Positions 1 to 6,251 are shown, counted from the first letter of the stretch. The stretch is 10,009 bases of DNA from Eubacteriales bacterium (GCA_030527765.1 JAUNAE010000115.1:1-10009); one strand, 5' to 3'. Notes: a model not told the origin generated them from the letters alone. Translations and numbers: made by a program.

Positions 1-72
1 GAGCAGCTATTCGGTTATGAGCAAGTAGCGAAGCGGATTGCGAATATCCGTTTGATTAAATTACAGGAATAA
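1..72 (+). CDS. C-terminal end of an unidentified gene (partial)
   Basis: An open frame enters from the left edge and ends at TAA 70-72, giving 23 residues that finish ANIRLIKLQE. The fragment is too short to assign a family and I do not recognise it. It is probably the end of a real gene, because it has no internal stop and runs in the same direction as the cluster that follows. The bases at 27-50 resemble a non-coding stretch after nfo (5096-5119, 19 of 24 identical), so the C-terminus may have grown into a dispersed repeat. Confidence 0.45.
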   Translation, partial: EQLFGYEQVAKRIANIRLIKLQE

Positions 73-73
73 T

Positions 74-253
74 ATGACCGATGATCTTCTGAATGACAAT
101 AGCAATCAGAGGGGACAGTTACCTGAATTCCATTGGATTTGTGTTACGACAATAAGAACATGTTGTCTCGCAATTTGTGATTTCAACGGAAAAGAGAGTA
201 AATTCTTGGTTACTTCATGTAAAAATCAAGGAAATACCCCAGAATACTGGTAA
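74..253 (+). CDS. Putative small protein, 59 aa, doubtful
   Basis: An ATG one base after the preceding stop opens a 59-codon frame ending at TAA 251-253. An AGGA at 65-68, 5 nt upstream, could serve as ribosome binding site. The TAA-T-ATG junction is the same as that between rnfC2 and metV. The predicted product is hydrophilic at the N-terminus (MTDDLLNDN), has five cysteines and one weakly hydrophobic stretch, and shows no recognisable motif, signal peptide or convincing membrane helix. It may be a translationally coupled small gene or a chance open frame in the roughly 300-bp gap before rnfC2. Nothing else in that gap looks coding. I lean towards chance. Confidence 0.22.
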   Translation: MTDDLLNDNSNQRGQLPEFHWICVTTIRTCCLAICDFNGKESKFLVTSCKNQGNTPEYW

Positions 254-267
254 AATTCACCATTTTG

Positions 268-276
268 TGGTATAGA
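268..276 (+). promoter_or_regulatory. Candidate extended -10 promoter for rnfC2-metV-metF
   Basis: TG-G-TATAGA at 268-276 matches an extended -10 element (TGnTATAAT type, 5 of 6 in the hexamer). The expected -35 zone around 248-253 (TGGTAA) is poor, which is tolerated for extended -10 promoters. Transcription would start near 283 and give an 87-nt leader to the TTG at 370. If correct, the more upstream in-frame TTG at 265 lies in the promoter and cannot be the start codon. This is a pattern match only. Confidence 0.35.
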
Positions 277-369
277 TATAGTAACCCTGTTTGCGATCTG
301 TCGAAGGAGTTCGGCAGAGAAAAAAAGGTGTGGAGGGAAAAGAGACGATTTTATAAGGAAGGTGAGCAA

Positions 370-2340
370 TTGGAAGACTATACAAAGTACAGACTGAAAG
401 AGAAAGATGAACTGGTGAAGCTTCTCGAAGACAAAGATAACCTGTTCATCGTAGCCTGCAACAAATGCTTCAAGGAATTTGAAGCGGTCGATGAACCGGA
501 TTGCGGCGAGTTTGCAGCGCTGGCAGAGTCACAGGGCAAAAAAGTGACCGGCAGTGTATGTGTTGATTTCCTGTGCAATAAAACAAAAACTACAAAGACC
601 CTTGCGGATCTGATTCCGGAAGATACGGAGCATGTAGTGGTTGTTTCCTGCGGTCTTGGCGTGCAGACGGTAGCGGATCTTGAGAAAGAGAAGTTCCCGG
701 TTTATGCAGCTGCCAATTCTCTGAATTACAGAGGACATCATGGCATGGCTCTTACCAAGAAGAGCTGTGAGGCTTGCGCACAGTGTTATCTGAATGTGAC
801 AGGCGGTATCTGCCCGATTATTGATTGTTCCAAGAGTCTGCTGAACGGACAGTGCGGTGGTGCGAAGAACGGCAAATGTGAAGTAGACCCGAACAAAGAC
901 TGTGCATGGGAAAAGATCTATCAGAGACTGGAGAAACAGGGAAGACGTGAAGAATTCCTGAATCAGCCAATCCAGATGAGAGATTTTGCCAAAGTTAATT
1001 TCAAAACAACAAATGAGTACGTGAAATCTATTCGGGAGAGCAGATTTGCAGGATACTATGGTGGAGTTCATCCCTCCGAAAGAAAAGAACTCTGCGAGCA
1101 TGCGGATCTTCTTTGTTTCCCGGAACCGGAGATTGCAGTTCTTCCGGTGTCTATGCACCTTGGTGCACCTGCAACACCGATTGTACAGGTTGGAGATACG
1201 GTAAAAGTCGGACAGAAGATTGCGGAAGCTTCTTCCTTCATCAGTGCACCGGTTCATTCCAGTGTCAGTGGTAAAGTTATCGCAATTGAGGACAGACCTC
1301 ATGCGACAAGAGGCGTCTGTCAGGCCATTGTCATCGAATCTGATGGCAAAGGAACTCTCGACGAGAGCGTGAAACCGAACAAACCTCTTGAGGAGCTGAC
1401 TCCTGATGAGATTATTGAGATCGTAAAGAATGCCGGAATCGTTGGTATGGGTGGTGCAGGCTTCCCGACCTGTGTGAAACTGAAACCGGCAAAACCGGTA
1501 GATACCATCCTTCTGAATGGTTGTGAGTGTGAGCCGCTTCTGACGGCAGACCACAAAGCCCTTCTCGCTTTTGCGGACGATATTGTATTTGGTCTTCAGG
1601 CGATTATGAAAACAACCAGTGCAGAGAAAGGTATTATCGTAATTGAAGATAACAAGCCGGATGCCATTGCACTTCTGGAAGAGAAAGTTGCCGGCATCGA
1701 TAACATCGAAGTGGTTACCGCAAGAACCAAGTACCCGCAGGGTGCTGAGAAGATGCTGATTAAGCGTGTTCTGAAACGTCAGGTTCCTAGCGGCGGACTT
1801 CCTGCAGATGTAGGCTGTGTTGTAGATAATATCAGTACCGTCAAAGCGATTGCAGACGCCATCAAGACAGGAATGCCTCTGATTGAGCGTGTTGTTTCCG
1901 TAACCGGCGAGTACATTAAGAATCCTGGAAACTTCATTGTGAAGCTTGGTACCAGCTCTAAGGCTTTGATCGATGCCTGCGGCGGAATTACCGGTGAAGA
2001 TGTGACCGTGAAGGCCGGCGGACCAATGATGGGATTTGTCATGAATGATCTGGAAGCTCCGATTATGAAAGGCTCCAATGGTATCATCGCAATTGAGACA
2101 GATCACACACAGGCAGTTGACTGTATCAAGTGTGGACGCTGCGTAGATGTATGTCCGATGGAACTGAAACCACTGTACTTTGCAAAACTTGCAGACGAGC
2201 AGAACTGGCAGGCTATGCTGGATCTCAATGTAAGAGACTGCTTCGAGTGCAGATGCTGTGAGTACATCTGTTCTTCCAAGATTCCGATTGTAACGAAGAT
2301 TAAAGCAGGCAAAAAAGCGATAATGGAGATGAAGAAGTAA
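370..2340 (+). CDS. rnfC2: RnfC2-type subunit of NADH-dependent methylene-THF reductase, MetV-RnfC fusion
   Basis: Predicted cytoplasmic NADH-oxidising subunit of the MetF-MetV-RnfC2 complex, which makes 5-methyl-THF. The start chosen is TTG 370: AAGGAAGGTGAG at 355-366 is a strong ribosome binding site, giving 656 residues. The frame is open back to a TTG at 265, but those 35 residues look like translated leader. Residues about 20-206 form a MetV-like domain, with C30/C33, VVSCGLGVQT (91-100) and a Cys-rich block at 133-178. Residues about 228-335 match the RnfC N-terminal domain. About 345-490 is a Complex I 51-kDa-like fold with GMGGAGFPT (359-367), the expected flavin/NADH region, followed by an SLBB-like segment (505-560). 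Two [4Fe-4S] motifs follow: C585/C588/C591/C595 and C624/C627/C630/C634. metV starts 1 nt downstream, so the two genes are probably coupled. From memory, A. woodii RnfC2 has a similar N-terminal extension. The membrane Rnf complex RnfC is an unlikely alternative, because the MetV domain is absent there. Confidence 0.88.
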   Translation: MEDYTKYRLKEKDELVKLLEDKDNLFIVACNKCFKEFEAVDEPDCGEFAALAESQGKKVTGSVCVDFLCNKTKTTKTLADLIPEDTEHVVVVSCGLGVQTVADLEKEKFPVYAAANSLNYRGHHGMALTKKSCEACAQCYLNVTGGICPIIDCSKSLLNGQCGGAKNGKCEVDPNKDCAWEKIYQRLEKQGRREEFLNQPIQMRDFAKVNFKTTNEYVKSIRESRFAGYYGGVHPSERKELCEHADLLCFPEPEIAVLPVSMHLGAPATPIVQVGDTVKVGQKIAEASSFISAPVHSSVSGKVIAIEDRPHATRGVCQAIVIESDGKGTLDESVKPNKPLEELTPDEIIEIVKNAGIVGMGGAGFPTCVKLKPAKPVDTILLNGCECEPLLTADHKALLAFADDIVFGLQAIMKTTSAEKGIIVIEDNKPDAIALLEEKVAGIDNIEVVTARTKYPQGAEKMLIKRVLKRQVPSGGLPADVGCVVDNISTVKAIADAIKTGMPLIERVVSVTGEYIKNPGNFIVKLGTSSKALIDACGGITGEDVTVKAGGPMMGFVMNDLEAPIMKGSNGIIAIETDHTQAVDCIKCGRCVDVCPMELKPLYFAKLADEQNWQAMLDLNVRDCFECRCCEYICSSKIPIVTKIKAGKKAIMEMKK

Positions 2341-2341
2341 T

Positions 2342-2956
2342 ATGCTGATTACACAATTAAAATCAAAAGAAACCATCACATCTCTGGCAAGTGGAAAAGC
2401 ATTCGTCATTATCTGCCATGGATGTAAAGAAGTCAGCTTTCCTGAAAAAGAAGCAGACCTTATGGTGAAAGAATTCGCCGCTGAAGGCAAGCTTACCGGA
2501 AGCATGACCACGGATTACATCTGTAATCCTGAGAATTTAAAACTGCGTCTCGAGAAGCATATGGCTGAAATCGAGGCTGCAGATGCAGTTCTTGTCTGTT
2601 CCTGTGGTGTGGGTGTACAGACAGTTGCAGAATATCTGGAAAACAAAAAAGTTTATGCATGCTGCGATACATATCCGTTACCGGGAGGACAGGGTGTTAC
2701 TCCTCTTGAGTATGATTGCGACCAGTGTGGGGAGTGCTATCTGAACCTGACAGGAGGAATCTGCCCGATTACGGCTTGTTCCAAATCACTGGTAAATGGT
2801 CAGTGCGGCGGCTCCAAGAATGGAAAATGCGAAGTAGATCCTGACATGGAATGTGGATGGGAGCGCATTTACAGACGTCTCGAGATGGTTGGACGACTGG
2901 ATGCACTGAAGTGCCCGACACAGATTCGCAATTTTGCAACCGACAAAGAAGTATAA
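2342..2956 (+). CDS. metV: MetV, iron-sulfur/zinc subunit of methylene-THF reductase
   Basis: A 204-residue cysteine-rich protein of the 'methylenetetrahydrofolate reductase C-terminal' family, the MetV partner of MetF in acetogens. Known MetV proteins bind [4Fe-4S] clusters and zinc and relay electrons to the MetF flavin. Visible cysteines include C25/C28 (CHGC), C61, C86/C88 in VLVCSCGVGVQT, C126/C129/C132, C141, C146, C155, C163 and C171. They lie within CYLNLTGGICPI and NGQCGGSKNGKCEVDP. The same motifs, in the same order, occur in the N-terminal domain of the preceding RnfC2, so the two are paralogous. ATG lies 1 nt after the rnfC2 stop. The GGAG at 2325-2328 is rather distant (13 nt), which favours translational coupling. 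metF follows only after a 237-bp palindromic spacer. Confidence 0.9.
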   Translation: MLITQLKSKETITSLASGKAFVIICHGCKEVSFPEKEADLMVKEFAAEGKLTGSMTTDYICNPENLKLRLEKHMAEIEAADAVLVCSCGVGVQTVAEYLENKKVYACCDTYPLPGGQGVTPLEYDCDQCGECYLNLTGGICPITACSKSLVNGQCGGSKNGKCEVDPDMECGWERIYRRLEMVGRLDALKCPTQIRNFATDKEV

Positions 2957-2970
2957 TTGTTACTGTTCAA

Positions 2971-3049
2971 CTCAGTCGGGGAGACCCCCATCTTCTATAA
3001 GTGGGGGATAACAAATTAGTTTCAGTGGGGGTCTAAATCCCCGACTGAG
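2971..3049 (+). repeat. Long perfect-arm hairpin with alternative inner pairing
   Basis: The outer arms CTCAGTCGGGGA (2971-2982) and TCCCCGACTGAG (3038-3049) are perfect reverse complements over 12 bp. Continuing inward, GACCCCCA (2983-2990) pairs perfectly with TGGGGGTC (3026-3033). The same CCCCCA (2985-2990) can instead pair with TGGGGG at 3002-3007, so two inner structures are mutually exclusive. In RNA the 20 bp of stem would be very stable. No poly-U tract follows. Confidence 0.7.
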
Positions 3050-3066
3050 ATGAGCCTCCGGCGGAT

Positions 3067-3113
3067 CGCAGAGTTCGGCAGAAGAAAGTTGCTTCGCAAC
3101 TGCCGAACTCGCG
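3067..3113 (+). repeat. Second hairpin of the metV-metF spacer
   Basis: GAGTTCGGCAG (3071-3081) and CTGCCGAACTC (3100-3110) form a perfect 11-bp stem. Three further pairs lie outside it (CGC 3067-3069 with GCG 3111-3113, A3070 bulged). The loop contains a small nested stem, TTGC (3089-3092) with GCAA (3096-3099). The left arm shares GAGTTCGGCAGA with positions 307-318 in the rnfC2 leader. Confidence 0.65.
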
Positions 3114-3114
3114 T

Positions 3115-3137
3115 GCGAATCCTCTTACGAGATTCGC
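3115..3137 (+). repeat. Third hairpin of the metV-metF spacer
   Basis: GCGAATC (3115-3121) and GATTCGC (3131-3137) are perfect 7-bp inverted repeats around a 9-nt loop. The DNA after it is A+T rich and leads into the metF ribosome binding site. I see no convincing promoter pair there, so metF is probably read from the upstream promoter. Confidence 0.55.
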
Positions 3138-3193
3138 GATTTAACTGTGAACTGTAATGAATAATTTGATATTAAATAGAGGAGTAATGCGAT

Positions 3194-4075
3194 ATGAGAA
3201 TAACGGAGTTATTTGATAGTGGTGAATTTGTTGTTACTGCTGAGGTTGGACCGCCGAAAGGATGTCATATAGACGGTCTTCTTGAAGAAGCAAAAACATA
3301 TCTCAGTGACATTTCAGCGGTCAATGTAACAGATAACCAGTCTTCCGTAATGCGTCTCGGATCTCTGGCAACCTGTAAAGCACTGAAGGATGAGGGCCTG
3401 AACCCGATCTTCCAGCTGACCTGCCGTGACCGTAACAGAATCGGTCTGCAGTCTGACCTTCTGAGTGCTGCAATGTTTGGAATTGATAACGTGCTCTGTC
3501 TGACCGGTGACCACACAAAACTTGGTGATCATCCACAGGCAAAACCGGTATTTGATCTTGATTCCGTATCCCTGCTTCATACCATCAAACGTCTTGAGGA
3601 AGGATATGATCTGGGCGGAAATGAGCTCGTTGGTGAGCCGCCGAAATTCGCAAAAGGTGCAGTTGTTTCTCCATGCAGCGATTCTGTAGATGCACAGCTT
3701 GCAAAAATGGAGCGCAAAGTAGCTGCAGGTGCAGAGTACTTCCAGACTCAGGCTGTATTTGAGCCGGAGAAATTCATGGAATTCATGGACAAAGCAAAAC
3801 AGTTCGGCAAACCGGTTCAGCTCGGAATCGTTATTCCGAAGTCTGTAGGTATGGTTCGTTACATGAACGCAAACGTTGCAGGTATTCATGTACCGGAGTC
3901 CATGATCGATGAACTGAAAGCAGACAAAGAGAAAACAAAAGCCGGAATTACCGGTGTGGAAATTGCTGCTCGTATTATCAAAGAGTGCAAGCCATACTGC
4001 CAGGGTGTTCATATTATGGCACTTGGATGGGAAGCAAAAGTTCCGGAGATTCTGCGTCTTGCAGGGCTTAAATAA
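3194..4075 (+). CDS. metF: MetF, 5,10-methylenetetrahydrofolate reductase catalytic subunit
   Basis: A flavin-dependent TIM-barrel enzyme, 293 residues as usual for bacterial MetF. It reduces 5,10-methylene-THF to 5-methyl-THF for the Wood-Ljungdahl methyl branch or for methionine synthesis. Family residues are visible: Glu17 in VTAEVGPP corresponds to the catalytic Glu28 of E. coli MetF, Asp106 in CLTGD to Asp120, and Gln186 in FQTQAVFE to Gln183. Start ATG 3194 has AGAGGAG at 3178-3184, 9 nt upstream. Because rnfC2 and metV lie just upstream, reducing power probably comes from NADH through those subunits rather than by direct pyridine nucleotide binding, as in the A. woodii complex. The gene ends the cluster and is followed by a strong terminator. 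Confidence 0.93.
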   Translation: MRITELFDSGEFVVTAEVGPPKGCHIDGLLEEAKTYLSDISAVNVTDNQSSVMRLGSLATCKALKDEGLNPIFQLTCRDRNRIGLQSDLLSAAMFGIDNVLCLTGDHTKLGDHPQAKPVFDLDSVSLLHTIKRLEEGYDLGGNELVGEPPKFAKGAVVSPCSDSVDAQLAKMERKVAAGAEYFQTQAVFEPEKFMEFMDKAKQFGKPVQLGIVIPKSVGMVRYMNANVAGIHVPESMIDELKADKEKTKAGITGVEIAARIIKECKPYCQGVHIMALGWEAKVPEILRLAGLK

Positions 4076-4098
4076 TCAGCCGATGTATTGAATATTGG

Positions 4099-4132
4099 AA
4101 AGGCTGCTGTCGTTTAGGCAGCAGCCTTTTTT
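4099..4132 (+). terminator. Intrinsic terminator after metF
   Basis: AAAGGCTGCTG (4099-4109) and CAGCAGCCTTT (4119-4129) form a perfect 11-bp stem with a 9-nt loop. The stem runs into a six-T tract at 4127-4132. It lies 24 nt after the metF stop and closes the rnfC2-metV-metF transcript. Confidence 0.9.
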
Positions 4133-4176
4133 GACCTTTTGCAGGATACTGTAGAGAGAATTATGTGTGAGAATTT

Positions 4177-4204
4177 GGGCTGTCGTTTAGACGACATCCT
4201 TTTT
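4177..4204 (+). terminator. Terminator-like hairpin in the nfo leader
   Basis: TGTCGT (4181-4186) and ACGACA (4191-4196) form a perfect 6-bp stem with a TTAG loop, extended by GG/CC across one mismatch and followed by TTTTT at 4200-4204. It shares GCTGTCGTTTAG with the terminator 73 bp upstream, so it looks like a diverged duplicate. It ends only 8 nt before the nfo ribosome binding site. It is either a backup terminator for metF or a leaky attenuator for nfo. Confidence 0.6.
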
Positions 4205-4223
4205 GAACTTTGAAAGGTTTTGT

Positions 4224-5087
4224 ATGAAGATAAAATTAGGATCCCATGTGGGAATGTCCGGGAAAGAAATGTTTCTCGGATCTGTCAAAGAGGCGGAAAG
4301 CTACGGTGCAAATGTGTTGATGCTTTATACCGGAGCACCTCAGAATACACGTAGAAAAGATATCGGTGAGTTGAACATTGAAGCGGGATGGGAATATGCC
4401 TCTTCTCATGGAATTGAGGAGATTGTGGTGCATGCCCCTTATATCATCAATCTCGGAAATACGGTGAAACCGGAAACTTTTGAGATTGGTGTGGAATTTT
4501 TGGAAAAAGAACTGATCCGCACGGCTGCAATGAGAAGCCGTGTGCTGATTCTTCATCCGGGTTCTCATGTGAATGCCGGTGTGGAGGCCGGAACCCAGAA
4601 GATCATTGAAGGTTTGAATCAGGTGCTGGATCACAATGAGGATGATGTTCTGATCGCACTGGAAACCATGGCCGGAAAAGGCAGTGAAATCGGAAGAACT
4701 TTCGAAGAGCTGAAAGCCATCTATGCCGGCGTGCACAAGAAAGAACGTCTGAGAGTGTGTTTTGACACCTGCCATGTCAATGATGCCGGCTACGATCTCG
4801 TGAATCACTACGAAGAAGTTCTTCAGGAATTTGACCGGGTACTTGGCCTGGATCAGATTGCAGTTATTCATGTGAATGACAGTATGAATCCGTTGGGAGC
4901 ACACAAAGACCGCCATGCCAATGTAGATCAGGGAAGTCTCGGCTATGAAACACTGCATCGAATTGTACATGATCCGCGATTCGAGGAAATTCCTAAAATT
5001 CTGGAGACTCCATGGCTTTGTGCAGAAGGGGAGAAGAAGAAAACGATTCCTCCTTACAAAGAAGAAATTGCCTGGCTTCGAAAATAA
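4224..5087 (+). CDS. nfo: Endonuclease IV (AP endonuclease, Nfo family)
   Basis: Metal-dependent endonuclease that cuts DNA 5' of abasic sites in base-excision repair and removes blocked 3' ends. Start ATG 4224 is preceded by GAAAGG (4212-4217, 6 nt gap) and gives 287 residues, typical for the family. An in-frame TTG at 4203 overlaps the terminator T-run and is less likely. By family alignment all nine trinuclear zinc ligands are present: His70, His111 (LHPGSH), Glu147 (ALETMAG), Asp181 and His184 (FDTCH), His216 (VIHVND), Asp229 and His231 (KDRHANVD), and Glu261 (LETPW). The gene appears monocistronic, with terminator-like hairpins on both sides and no functional link to metF. Confidence 0.95.
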   Translation: MKIKLGSHVGMSGKEMFLGSVKEAESYGANVLMLYTGAPQNTRRKDIGELNIEAGWEYASSHGIEEIVVHAPYIINLGNTVKPETFEIGVEFLEKELIRTAAMRSRVLILHPGSHVNAGVEAGTQKIIEGLNQVLDHNEDDVLIALETMAGKGSEIGRTFEELKAIYAGVHKKERLRVCFDTCHVNDAGYDLVNHYEEVLQEFDRVLGLDQIAVIHVNDSMNPLGAHKDRHANVDQGSLGYETLHRIVHDPRFEEIPKILETPWLCAEGEKKKTIPPYKEEIAWLRK

Positions 5088-5138
5088 ACGCAGGCTGCGA
5101 AGAGGATTGCAAATGTTCGCTTTACATGCAAAGATTGC

Positions 5139-5176
5139 AAAAAAGACAATGTACGATCGCAACATTGTCTTTTTTT
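5139..5176 (+). terminator. Intrinsic terminator after nfo
   Basis: GACAATGT (5145-5152) pairs with ACATTGTC (5162-5169) around a 9-nt loop. An A-run upstream (5139-5144) pairs with the T-run at 5170-5176, for up to 14 bp. The flanking A and T tracts make it potentially active in both directions. Confidence 0.85.
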
Positions 5177-5202
5177 GTGTCTCCGGCCATGGTAGGGTAG
5201 TG

Positions 5203-5293
5203 TTGACAGAGTATAGTCACGGTAATGGGAAGTTGATGCGACTTTCAAGGCAAATTTCCGGGGGTTGAAATGTAACGGATATTTCACATGATA
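5203..5293 (+). promoter_or_regulatory. Possible promoter/leader region of the FIST gene
   Basis: A perfect -35-like TTGACA lies at 5203-5208, but no good -10 sits 16-18 nt downstream. A second TTGAAA at 5265-5270 has only weak -10 candidates near 5288-5295. TGAAAT (5266-5271) and ATTTCA (5281-5286) form a 6-bp inverted repeat that could be an operator or small hairpin. A terminator lies upstream, so a promoter must be in this stretch, but I cannot place it firmly. Confidence 0.25.
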
Positions 5294-5349
5294 CGTGACT
5301 AGACAAGAAAAATATGAATGTTAACAAGGGATATACGGGGGATGCAAAT

Positions 5350-6213
5350 ATGAAGATTGGATTTTATACAACGGATAAAGCAGAGCAGAAAGAAGTTTAC
5401 GGAAGCCGTACCGCAGATCTGGCGGGACTTGTGAAAAAAGATGCAGCGGTATTTCCGGTGGATCTGGAAGGAGAGTCTTTCTACGGAACTTATGAAGAAT
5501 GTCTGGAGTTTGTGACCGGGAAAGATCGAAAGGAAATCAAAGCTGTCATTTCCATCAGTGATGATCCGGGAAAAGAGAACTGGTTTCTTCAGAAACTTTC
5601 TGAGCTGGCAGAATGCCCGATTGTCGGAGGCGGTGCCGCACGAAATGGAGGAATGGCAGGAGATGGTCTGGCAGCAGGAAGAGGTCAGGCTGCTCTTTTT
5701 GTCATTACAGATTCCAGAGTCAAAGCGACTGCGGAGACCGTGAATATTCACGAGCATATTCTGGAAACCTGTCATCTGGAACTTTTGGATCCTAGAACCA
5801 TCAAAACTATCAATGGACAGGATGCAGCTGCTTTTCTCAAAGAGAAAAAAGAAGCCCATGGATTCCGGGAGAATGATTTTGAGCATATGACACTGAGCAC
5901 TCCGGAAAATATCAATGCACATCTCAGCATGGTGGATGGAGTTGTGAAGTCTGGAAGAGACCTTGAAGAAACGATGATTCTTCGTTATGTAAAAACTGAG
6001 GAGGCTCATAACAAGATTGTGGAATTCTATCAGAATGCGGGAGAGGACAGCATCGTATTTGGCTGTGCCGGTCTGGGAAGTCTCCTGGAAAGCCGCTTTG
6101 ACTGTAATACTCTGGGTACGTTCCTCTATGGAGAAACCTGTACTACAGAGAAGGTAAGAGATTTCGGCAATCTGATGCTCAGCAAAATTACATTTCAGGT
6201 TGAGAGCAAATAA
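5350..6213 (+). CDS. FIST-type domain protein (FIST N/C), short form
   Basis: Predicted 287-residue cytoplasmic protein with FIST-like features. FIST domains are proposed small-ligand-binding sensory modules. Consistent features are VGGGAA (92-97) followed by GRGQAALFV (110-118), the segment IKTINGQDAAAFL (151-163), which is typical of the end of a FIST N domain, and FIST C-like VFGCAG (236-241), LGTFLYGE (255-262) and FGNLMLSKI (272-280). The ATG at 5350 is preferred because GGGGGA (5337-5342) lies 7 nt upstream; an in-frame ATG at 5314 lacks a binding site. It has no signal peptide or membrane helix, and no kinase, GGDEF or chemotaxis domain is attached. It is shorter than many stand-alone FIST proteins. 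The gene stands alone between two terminators, so context gives no partner. The family call rests on motif resemblance. Confidence 0.62.
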   Translation: MKIGFYTTDKAEQKEVYGSRTADLAGLVKKDAAVFPVDLEGESFYGTYEECLEFVTGKDRKEIKAVISISDDPGKENWFLQKLSELAECPIVGGGAARNGGMAGDGLAAGRGQAALFVITDSRVKATAETVNIHEHILETCHLELLDPRTIKTINGQDAAAFLKEKKEAHGFRENDFEHMTLSTPENINAHLSMVDGVVKSGRDLEETMILRYVKTEEAHNKIVEFYQNAGEDSIVFGCAGLGSLLESRFDCNTLGTFLYGETCTTEKVRDFGNLMLSKITFQVESK

Positions 6214-6251
6214 TAATTCTGACGGATCTGATTGAGGGATTGCTCAGAATC

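Larger units (their letters stand above)
2960..3157 (+). repeat. MITE-like palindromic block between metV and metF
   Basis: Starting 3 nt after the metV stop, this 198-bp stretch is bounded by imperfect terminal inverted repeats: TTACTGTTCA at 2960-2969 and TGAACTGTAA at 3148-3157, matching at 9 of 10 positions. It contains three separate hairpins (2971-3049, 3067-3113, 3115-3137) and no convincing open frame. None of the hairpins is followed by a run of T, so they are not ordinary intrinsic terminators. Non-coding DNA packed with palindromes inside an operon fits a non-autonomous mobile or dispersed intergenic repeat. It could also act as a structured intercistronic RNA. I see no clear target-site duplication. 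Confidence 0.55.

Noticed and set aside
73..369. A folate, SAM or other known riboswitch in the rnfC2 leader
   Set aside because: I looked for a conserved riboswitch core and found only a short hairpin at 297-317. No recognisable THF or SAM aptamer pattern is present.
529..2511. A 660-codon open frame on the minus strand opposite rnfC2
   Set aside because: It is a mirror frame produced by the codon bias of rnfC2/metV. The translation has no recognisable domain, many Cys/His/Arg in random order, and overlaps well-supported genes on the other strand.
2971..3137. CRISPR array or intrinsic terminator in the metV-metF gap
   Set aside because: The repeats are inverted, not evenly spaced direct repeats, and no hairpin is followed by a T-run.
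3139..3180. A separate promoter for metF in the A+T-rich stretch
   Set aside because: No -35/-10 pair with acceptable spacing was found. Read-through from the upstream promoter is simpler.
4236..5165. A 309-codon minus-strand frame opposite nfo
   Set aside because: It is a shadow of nfo, whose full set of metal ligands is on the plus strand. The frame also runs through the nfo terminator.
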